Under the pieces are notes generated by a model that did no database searches, was not told where the DNA came from, and was given only the letters and a program-made list of their open reading frames with translations. Made by a program: the position numbers and the translations under genes. This document shows, one piece after another, positions 1 through 5,336 of a DNA stretch of 9,607 bases (positions are counted from its first letter, which is position 1; each line of letters opens with the position of its first letter). The stretch covers positions 1 to 9,607 of the forward strand of contig UQXS01000085.1 in NCBI GenBank assembly GCA_900545125.1, in the 5' to 3' direction. This DNA is from an uncultured Ruminococcus sp. (GTDB lineage: Bacteria > Bacillota > Clostridia > Oscillospirales > Ruminococcaceae).

Positions 1-7
1 CATTTTT

Positions 8-811
8 TTATGATCCCGTACCACTGTACTTCATAGCACCATACATCCAGAATTTATAGCTCAGCCAGAAAAATACACATCCAAACAACGGAGACAGCCA
101 CGACAGCAGCGGTACTTCGTCAGGGCGCAGTATCACCAGACTGGGATAGTATGCGATAAATGCAATCGGCATGAGAAATGTAAAGATAAATCTGAAGAAC
201 GGACTGAATATCGTAATCGGATATCTTGCGTAATCCTTGAATTTAAGAGCAAGATCCATAACATAAAATGAATTTGTTATCCAGAAACAAGTTGCTGCCG
301 CCGCATTCATTACAGCAATCATTACAAGCGACGCTGTAATAAGAAATACTACAGTCTTTAATATCATGACAGGAGTAAGCGGAAGCCCTATTTTATTCCA
401 TGAATAAATAAGCGTTCCAAGACCAAACGCAAACTGCCCCAATCCCTTTACATCAAACACCTCGGACTGATAATAGAAAAACAGATTTATCGGACGGAAA
501 CAGTATTTGATGAAATCGCCGGAATAGACATACATTCTGAGACTCCAGTTGTTGTCGAAAAAGCACTGCACAGGTGTCAGGGAAATAAGCGAAAATCCGT
601 AAAGAAACAGTATCTCATGATAGCCCCAGCCGTTTACCTCCGGAAAACTCCGGAAAAGTATCCAGAAGCTTACAAAACCTGCAATGTTCGTAAAAATCAT
701 GCCTATTGTGGATATTATAAAATCAGCACGATAACTCATTTTGCTTTTAAGATCCTGTGCCAGAATCTTCCTGTATATCCTGAAATAAAATCGTAAACCT
801 TTTCTTTTCAT
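8..811 (-). CDS. ABC-2 type permease, second subunit of exporter
   Basis: Integral membrane subunit (267 residues) of an ABC exporter of unknown substrate. About six hydrophobic stretches are visible, near residues 30-54, 66-86, 124-137, 150-178, 205-228 and 237-257. The N-terminal SYRADF motif (26-31) and the overall pattern fit the ABC2_membrane_6 (former DUF990) permeases that pair with COG4586-type ATPases. The start at 811 is supported by GGAGG (819-823) seven bases upstream, lying inside the end of the preceding permease gene; the two genes are separated by three bases, so translation is probably coupled. It is the third gene of the operon. The stop codon lies at 8-10, so the gene is complete. 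Family-level assignment is firm; the substrate cannot be read from the sequence. Confidence 0.88.
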   Translation of the reverse strand: MKRKGLRFYFRIYRKILAQDLKSKMSYRADFIISTIGMIFTNIAGFVSFWILFRSFPEVNGWGYHEILFLYGFSLISLTPVQCFFDNNWSLRMYVYSGDFIKYCFRPINLFFYYQSEVFDVKGLGQFAFGLGTLIYSWNKIGLPLTPVMILKTVVFLITASLVMIAVMNAAAATCFWITNSFYVMDLALKFKDYARYPITIFSPFFRFIFTFLMPIAFIAYYPSLVILRPDEVPLLSWLSPLFGCVFFWLSYKFWMYGAMKYSGTGS

Positions 812-814
812 GTT

Positions 815-1618
815 TCAGCCTCCATTCACTGTGATCTTACGCAGAGATACTTTCCAGAACAAGCTGCTGAGTATAAGCAGAACTATGCACCAGAACGCCT
901 GAGTTCCGAGAGCTTCAAGGACTTCTGTAAAATCAGGCTTTCCATTAAGAAGAATGGTAAGCGGCGTATTGTATATTGACTGAAACGGCATATAGCCGAC
1001 TGCCCTTTTCATTCCCTCCGGAAAAAAAGCGACAGGTATCGTAGCTCCGGAAAGAAGCAGCACTATGACCTGCTTCATGATATTGATACCCCAGATAGAC
1101 TCCGTGTACAGACAGATCGTACCGGTCATAAAGTCAACGGCATAGTTTATAATAACCGCCATAACAACAGAAACTGCAAAATACAGCAGATTTACTCCCA
1201 GAGGTACAGCTCCGTTTGTGGCAATGCACACAATAATAAAGGTCGGAATAAATGTAAAGACGAATTGAGTTGCCAGTGTTCCGGAATATGCCCAGAACAG
1301 ATAACTGCGGTATCGCATCGGCTTCAAAAGATCGAGAACAATCTTTCCGGACTGAATATTTCTGCCGATTTCCCAGACCGTATACATCTCCATAAAGTTG
1401 AACAGAGCGGTCGCAAGGACAAGATATATCAGTGTATCCGAAAACGTCATTCCGTTTACAACATCGCTGCCTGACGACGCATATACAGCTTTCCAGAAAA
1501 AATATACAACGGTCAGATAAAGCAGATTTCCGGCAACCATTACGAGCATAGCAATACGATACTGAAAAGATTCCAGTATTCCGGCACGGGTAAGGGCAAG
1601 ATATTTTCTTAATTTCAT
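815..1618 (-). CDS. ABC-2 type permease, first subunit of exporter
   Basis: Integral membrane subunit (267 residues) of the same exporter, presumably forming a heterodimeric pore with the next permease. Hydrophobic segments lie near residues 22-44, 60-82, 112-135, 143-168, 178-200 and 238-258. The stretch IQSGKIVLDLLKPMRY (88-103) is a cytoplasmic-loop motif typical of ABC2_membrane_6 permeases, and FQYR (18-21) matches the N-terminal amphipathic motif. The start codon overlaps the ATPase stop by four bases (ATGA on the minus strand), the classical arrangement for translational coupling. Identical length to its partner but clearly different sequence, so the two are ancient paralogues rather than a recent duplication. 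Substrate unknown; daunorubicin-type or lipid/peptide export are only analogies. Confidence 0.88.
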   Translation of the reverse strand: MKLRKYLALTRAGILESFQYRIAMLVMVAGNLLYLTVVYFFWKAVYASSGSDVVNGMTFSDTLIYLVLATALFNFMEMYTVWEIGRNIQSGKIVLDLLKPMRYRSYLFWAYSGTLATQFVFTFIPTFIIVCIATNGAVPLGVNLLYFAVSVVMAVIINYAVDFMTGTICLYTESIWGINIMKQVIVLLLSGATIPVAFFPEGMKRAVGYMPFQSIYNTPLTILLNGKPDFTEVLEALGTQAFWCIVLLILSSLFWKVSLRKITVNGG

Positions 1619-2622
1619 TCCACACCCTCCTCGTATATTTTTTTTATAACCTCCTCGGTAGATATTTCCTCCAATTTCATATCACGGATATCGTGGGACT
1701 TCTGTATTTCTCCAAGCACCTCCATAACTTTCGCTTTTTCTTCATTGACAAGAACAGATATCCACTCATCGTCGGCGGAAACGGCGGCTGAAAATCTGCC
1801 AAGTTCATTTTTCAATTTTCCCGTCTGTTCTTTTATATCGCCCGACGGACGTATTTTCAGAGTACGGTATGAACCGAAAAATCCCTTTAAATGACCGATG
1901 TCATTATCGTATAGCATTTTTCCCTTGTCAATTATAACTATACGGCGGCAGAGAGCGTCAACATCTCCCATATCATGTGTCGTAAGTATGACTGTAGTGT
2001 TCTTCTCCTTATTCAAAGCATGAATAAGCGCTCTGATCCTGCTTTTCATTGAAACATCAAGCCCGATAGTAGGCTCGTCCAGAAATACTATCTTTGGATC
2101 ATGCAGAAAAGCAGCCAGTATATCGCTGAGAGTCCTCTGACCCAAAGACATCTGACGAACAGGCTTGTGCAGAAGCGGTTCAATGTCCACAAGAGATCTG
2201 TACAATTCCATTATACTGTCGTAGCTGTCATCTGATATCTGGTAGATATCTTTCAGCAGTTTGAATGATTCTACCAGCGGCAATGACCACCAGAGCTGCG
2301 AACGCTGACCAAATACAACGCCTATTTCCTGAGCGTTTTTAGCTCTGTCTCTGTAAGGAACATTTCCGTTTACCAATATTTCTCCTGAAGTCGGCTCCAG
2401 AACACCTGTCATCATTTTGATAGTTGTGGATTTCCCTGCTCCGTTCGGGCCAAGATATCCTGCTATCTCCCCCTGTGAAATGCTCATTGATATATTATCA
2501 ACGGCATGGACGATCTTGTAATCACGTGAAAAAAGATCTTTGAAGCTTCCCTTGAGCCCCTCATGTCGGTTAAGCACCTTAAATTCCTTTGATATATTTT
2601 TTATTTCGATTATTTCTGACAT
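1615..2622 (-). CDS. ABC exporter ATP-binding protein (COG4586-like)
   Basis: Cytoplasmic ATPase subunit of 335 residues that powers the two permeases. Visible motifs are Walker A GPNGAGKST (58-66), Q-loop in VVFGQRSQLWW (102-112, Q106), signature MSLGQR (158-163, the LSLGQ variant rather than LSGGQ), Walker B IVFLDEPT (178-185, D182 and E183) and the switch histidine in TTHD (H216). FGQRSQLWW and the SLGQR signature are characteristic of the COG4586 group, which occurs with pairs of ABC2_membrane_6 permeases. An N-terminal extension of about 40 residues and a C-terminal accessory region (about 250-335) are normal for the group. First gene of the operon; a near-perfect AAGGAGG (2630-2636) precedes the ATG at 2622 with seven bases between. 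All catalytic motifs are intact. Confidence 0.93.
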   Translation of the reverse strand: MSEIIEIKNISKEFKVLNRHEGLKGSFKDLFSRDYKIVHAVDNISMSISQGEIAGYLGPNGAGKSTTIKMMTGVLEPTSGEILVNGNVPYRDRAKNAQEIGVVFGQRSQLWWSLPLVESFKLLKDIYQISDDSYDSIMELYRSLVDIEPLLHKPVRQMSLGQRTLSDILAAFLHDPKIVFLDEPTIGLDVSMKSRIRALIHALNKEKNTTVILTTHDMGDVDALCRRIVIIDKGKMLYDNDIGHLKGFFGSYRTLKIRPSGDIKEQTGKLKNELGRFSAAVSADDEWISVLVNEEKAKVMEVLGEIQKSHDIRDMKLEEISTEEVIKKIYEEGVE

Positions 2623-2629
2623 CTTTCTG

Positions 2630-2636
2630 CCTCCTT
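2630..2636 (-). promoter_or_regulatory. Shine-Dalgarno site of the ABC ATPase gene
   Basis: The minus strand reads AAGGAGG, a near-perfect complement to the 16S rRNA tail, seven bases before the ATG at 2622. It fixes the start of the ABC operon and marks where its untranslated leader ends. Confidence 0.85.
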
Positions 2637-2663
2637 AAAACAATCTTATACTGCTGTAATTTT

Positions 2664-2692
2664 ACTATATCACATACAGGATGAGATTTCAT
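2664..2692 (-). promoter_or_regulatory. Candidate sigma-A promoter of the ABC exporter operon
   Basis: On the minus strand ATGAAA (2692-2687) and TATAGT (2669-2664) are separated by 17 bases, and a TG dinucleotide one base before the -10 box makes it an extended -10 element (TGATATAGT). Transcription would begin near 2657, leaving a short leader before the Shine-Dalgarno site. The -35 box matches consensus at four of six positions. A second minus-strand -10-like box, TATACT (2729-2724), lies further upstream with no good -35 partner and could be an alternative. Called by eye in AT-rich DNA. Confidence 0.45.
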
Positions 2693-2703
2693 GACTTTTT
2701 CTG

Positions 2704-2731
2704 TTGTTGTTTGTCCGAAAAAAAGTATAAA
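2704..2731 (+). promoter_or_regulatory. Weak candidate promoter of the HTH regulator gene
   Basis: TTGTTG (2704-2709) and TATAAA (2726-2731) are 16 bases apart on the plus strand and would start transcription near 2738, just before the palindrome at 2744-2787. The TTGTCC half-site at 2711-2716 falls inside its spacer, where a bound repressor would block polymerase. The -35 match is only partial, and other -10-like hexamers (for example TATTAT at 2765-2770) exist in this AT-rich stretch, so the exact promoter is uncertain. Confidence 0.3.
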
Positions 2732-2743
2732 ATGTCTCATTAC

Positions 2744-2787
2744 AGGACAATAATATTATGATTTTATTATATCATATTAATTGTCCT
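2744..2787. repeat. Imperfect palindrome AGGACAAT ... ATTGTCCT, candidate operator
   Basis: AGGACAAT (2744-2751) is answered by its exact reverse complement ATTGTCCT (2780-2787). Inside them TATGAT (2757-2762) and ATCATA (2771-2776) are a second inverted pair, so most of the 44 bases can form an imperfect AT-rich hairpin or be read as a two-fold-symmetric protein site. A third copy of the core, TTGTCC, stands at 2711-2716. The element lies between the divergent ABC operon and HTH gene, upstream of the HTH ribosome binding site. An operator for the adjacent HTH protein is the simplest reading; a leader RNA hairpin is an alternative. Confidence 0.55.
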
Positions 2788-2802
2788 ATGTCAAGACTTT
2801 TT

Positions 2803-2807
2803 AGGAG
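2803..2807 (+). promoter_or_regulatory. Shine-Dalgarno site deciding the HTH start
   Basis: AGGAG ends ten bases before the ATG at 2818. The only other upstream in-frame ATG candidates, including the one at 2758 inside the palindrome, lack a comparable site, so translation is placed at 2818. Confidence 0.7.
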
Positions 2808-2817
2808 TGTGATTATT

Positions 2818-3069
2818 ATGGCAAGAATAATAGACGGAGAAAAAAAGAATATGATCGGCAAAAAAGTACGTCAATTCCGCATCGAGCAGAAAATGAGCCA
2901 GCAGCTCCTTGCTGACAGACTTGAAACGATCGCCGTGTACATCTGCCGTGGTTCAATATGCAGGATAGAAGAACAAACAAGAACAGTATCGGATATTGAA
3001 TTATGGGGACTTTCAAAGATCCTCGACAAACCAATCAGCAGCTTTTTTGAGGATAACGCCGAACAATGA
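2818..3069 (+). CDS. Small Xre/Cro-family helix-turn-helix regulator
   Basis: A DNA-binding protein of 83 residues consisting almost entirely of one Cro/C1-type helix-turn-helix domain. The domain runs from about residue 12 (MIGKKVRQFR) through MSQQLLADRLE (helices 2-3 region) to SICRIEEQTRTVSDIEL and ends with KPISSFFED. There is no ligand-binding or membrane domain, so it probably acts as a dimeric repressor or activator responding only to its own level or to a partner. The reading frame is open back to an ATG at 2758, but that lies within the palindrome and lacks a ribosome binding site; the ATG at 2818 follows AGGAG, and the extra N-terminal residues do not look like part of the domain. 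It is divergent from the ABC operon and 112 bases before the MoxR gene, so it may regulate the exporter, itself, or both. Targets are inferred from position only. Confidence 0.85.
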   Translation: MARIIDGEKKNMIGKKVRQFRIEQKMSQQLLADRLETIAVYICRGSICRIEEQTRTVSDIELWGLSKILDKPISSFFEDNAEQ

Positions 3070-3119
3070 TGCATGATCGTCCCCTGAATAAGAACAGCCG
3101 ATATTTTTTGCATTATCAC

Positions 3120-3148
3120 TTGCAAAATCAATTTAATAATGCTATAAT
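3120..3148 (+). promoter_or_regulatory. Sigma-A promoter of the MoxR-DUF58-transglutaminase operon
   Basis: TTGCAA (3120-3125) and a perfect TATAAT (3143-3148) are separated by 17 bases, with TG at 3140-3141 giving an extended -10 (TGCTATAAT). This is the best promoter in the window. Transcription would begin near 3155 and reach AGGAG (3170-3174), seven bases before the MoxR ATG. An inverted pair GCATTAT (3110-3116) / ATAATGC (3136-3142) brackets the -35 box and could be a weak operator. Confidence 0.78.
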
Positions 3149-3181
3149 AAAAAGGTACAAATAAAATATAGGAGATTCAAT

Positions 3182-4138
3182 ATGAACAATAACTACACAA
3201 ATCAGATCAATTCAATCGTGACCGAAATAAAAAAGGCTGTTATTGGCAAAGATTCAATAATTATCAAGGTGCTGCTTGCTATTCTATGCAGGGGACATAT
3301 TCTTATCGAAGATATTCCCGGCGTCGGAAAGACAACACTTGCACTCGCTTTTTCAAAGGCTCTGTCCCTTGAACATAATCGTATGCAGTTCACTCCCGAC
3401 GTTCTTCCGTCGGACGTGACAGGCTTTAATATATACAACAAAAAAACCGGAGCTTTTGAATTCCGCTGCGGAGCTGCTTTCTGCAATCTCTTCCTTGCCG
3501 ATGAAATTAACCGTACATCAAGCAAAACTCAGTCCGCACTTCTGGAACTTATGGAGGAAAAAAGAATCACTGTTGACGGAACTACATACAAACTTCCCGA
3601 ACCATACACTGTTATCGCAACACAAAACCCTATCGGTTCTGCCGGAACTCACAGTCTTCCCGATTCCCAGCTTGACAGATTCATGATAAAGCTCAGCATG
3701 GGATATCCTGATTTTTCCGGAGAAGTCAATATTCTTAAAGCAAAATACAACTCAAATCCCCTTGATACTGTAAAAACAGTTGCTGACGCATCGTTTATCA
3801 CTGCGCTCCAGGACTACATCGCCGGTATTTATGTTGATGACAGAATATATGAGTATGTCGTGGCTCTGTCTGCCGCTACCAGAAATCATCCTATGATAAA
3901 ACTCGGAATCAGTCCGAGAGGAACTCTCGCTCTTATGCAGATATCAAAGGGAATTGCCGTTGCCATGGGACGTGATTACGTTATTCCCGACGATATTTCC
4001 TATATCTGCAATGACGTTTTTGCTCACAGAATAATCCTTAATTCCAAAGCAAAGCTTTCGGATATCACCGCCGAAAATGTGATCGCTGACATTCTGCGGA
4101 CTGTTCCTGTTCCCGGAATAACTTCGTCCGGCAGGTGA
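3182..4138 (+). CDS. MoxR-family AAA+ ATPase
   Basis: A cytoplasmic AAA+ ATPase of 318 residues, the usual MoxR length. MoxR proteins are thought to act as ring-shaped chaperones for von Willebrand-type partners encoded next to them. Visible motifs are Walker A in EDIPGVGKTT (43-52, K50), Walker B LFLADEIN (103-110, D107 and E108), sensor 1 in ATQNP (146-150, N149), arginine finger in LDRF (R166) and sensor 2 in GISPRG (R246). EDIPGVGKTT, FLADEINR and ATQNPIGSAGTHSLPDSQLD are hallmarks of the MoxR proteins that accompany DUF58 genes. All ATPase residues are present, so it should be active. First gene of the operon, with its own promoter and AGGAG ribosome binding site; the DUF58 gene follows after four bases. 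The client is presumably the DUF58 or transglutaminase protein (inference). Confidence 0.95.
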   Translation: MNNNYTNQINSIVTEIKKAVIGKDSIIIKVLLAILCRGHILIEDIPGVGKTTLALAFSKALSLEHNRMQFTPDVLPSDVTGFNIYNKKTGAFEFRCGAAFCNLFLADEINRTSSKTQSALLELMEEKRITVDGTTYKLPEPYTVIATQNPIGSAGTHSLPDSQLDRFMIKLSMGYPDFSGEVNILKAKYNSNPLDTVKTVADASFITALQDYIAGIYVDDRIYEYVVALSAATRNHPMIKLGISPRGTLALMQISKGIAVAMGRDYVIPDDISYICNDVFAHRIILNSKAKLSDITAENVIADILRTVPVPGITSSGR

Positions 4139-4142
4139 TCCG

Positions 4143-5336
4143 ATGCTTGTAACAAAAATACTTTTTTTACTGCTTATCATCATATGCACATTCTTTTATA
4201 TTCTGTATGTGCCGGATTTTGCACTCGTACTCCTGATAGTTTTCATTGCTCTGCCTGCCGTCATGTTCATTGCAGCACTGATACTTAAACGTTCCGTTAA
4301 AGCCGAACTCACTGTGAAAGATACGGCTGTTCCGAAAAATCAGCCGTTCCCAGTTCAGCTGTGTATCGCAAACAAAAGCTTTATTCCTGTGGGAAAAGCT
4401 GAGGCTCATATTGAATACTACAACGTTTTCAGCAATCAAATCTCATCATTTTATCTGGATCTGCCCATTCAGCCAAGAAATCTCCAGAGTGTGACATTTC
4501 AGCTCAGTTCAAAATTCTGCGGAATTATCAAAATCAGAACCGTAAATATAAAAATATACGACCCCATGAGATTATTCGGGATGAAAACCGGAAAGAATAT
4601 CAGAACGGAAATCGCAGTTATGCCAGAAAATAACGAAATATCGGGAATTGTAAGTACTTTCGACCGTATAAACGAAGAGAGCAGCGTTTTTTCGGAAAAC
4701 AATCCCGGAGACGATCCGTCCGAAATATTCGATCTTCGTGAATATAATCCCGGAGACAGACTGAACCGCATCCACTGGAAGCTGAGTTCAAAAAAGAGCG
4801 ACTTTATCGTTAAAGAGTACAGTCTGCCCATTGATGTACCATCGGTAATATTCCTCAATCTGAAGTGCTATGAGGATTCCGTATATACCCTCCCTGTATT
4901 CGATACTTTGATTGAAACGTTTCTTTCTGTTTCACAACTCATGCTTGACAACGAAAGATGCCATAATGTTATTTTCTACAGCGGACATCAGAAACAATTC
5001 GTTGAAAAAAATATCTCTTCCATGGACGATCTTGCAGAAACAGTCAGAGATATCATAAATTCGTTCAGCGACAATCTTTTCTTCCTGAAACCTGATATCT
5101 ATCTGACCGATAATTCAATAATATCCGTTTCATCTTTTACTTTTATCACATCTGTTCCTGATCCTGCAGTTTTCGGACTTATAGATGAATGTGTAGAAGC
5201 AGATGTGAAAAATGCATTGGTCGTTGTTAAATCGCAGGAATCAGCTTCAGAAGCTGTCTGTCCTTATCCCGAAATAAATGTGACTCCTGTAGCAGCAGGC
5301 AGAATCTCTTCTTCAATAAAGGATATAGAACTATAA
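4143..5336 (+). CDS. DUF58 membrane protein with von Willebrand-like C-terminal region
   Basis: A membrane-anchored protein of 397 residues and the expected partner of the preceding MoxR ATPase. Two hydrophobic helices (about 5-21 and 27-48) form an N-terminal hairpin; the remainder should be cytoplasmic. Residues 55-160 look like a beta-rich domain. The diagnostic DUF58 motif REYNPGDRLNRIHWK is at 199-213. After it, where many relatives carry a DxSxS metal site beginning a von Willebrand A fold, this protein reads VPSVIFLNLKCY (232-243) with no such motif, so metal-dependent ligand binding is probably lost. The start is four bases after the MoxR stop, with AGGTGA (4133-4138) overlapping that stop as ribosome binding site; its stop shares one base with the next start (TAATG). 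Such coupling suggests stoichiometric production. Biochemical role unknown. Confidence 0.93.
   Translation: MLVTKILFLLLIIICTFFYILYVPDFALVLLIVFIALPAVMFIAALILKRSVKAELTVKDTAVPKNQPFPVQLCIANKSFIPVGKAEAHIEYYNVFSNQISSFYLDLPIQPRNLQSVTFQLSSKFCGIIKIRTVNIKIYDPMRLFGMKTGKNIRTEIAVMPENNEISGIVSTFDRINEESSVFSENNPGDDPSEIFDLREYNPGDRLNRIHWKLSSKKSDFIVKEYSLPIDVPSVIFLNLKCYEDSVYTLPVFDTLIETFLSVSQLMLDNERCHNVIFYSGHQKQFVEKNISSMDDLAETVRDIINSFSDNLFFLKPDIYLTDNSIISVSSFTFITSVPDPAVFGLIDECVEADVKNALVVVKSQESASEAVCPYPEINVTPVAAGRISSSIKDIEL

Noticed and set aside
1..3. CAT at the left edge as the start codon of another minus-strand gene
   Set aside because: It would be an ATG close behind the permease stop, but no clear ribosome binding site precedes it and no codons are visible beyond it.
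1134..1625. Long minus-strand open frame overlapping the first permease
   Set aside because: It lies in another frame of a clear permease gene, is rich in Cys, Arg and Ser and has no recognisable domain; a shadow frame.
2758..2817. Upstream in-frame ATG start giving a 103-residue HTH protein
   Set aside because: The ATG lies inside the AT-rich palindrome with no ribosome binding site; the ATG at 2818 follows AGGAG and begins just before the conserved domain.
3086..3109. Possible terminator after the HTH gene before the TTTTTT run
   Set aside because: Only a four-base stem (ATCG/CGAT) with a long loop can be drawn, too weak to call.
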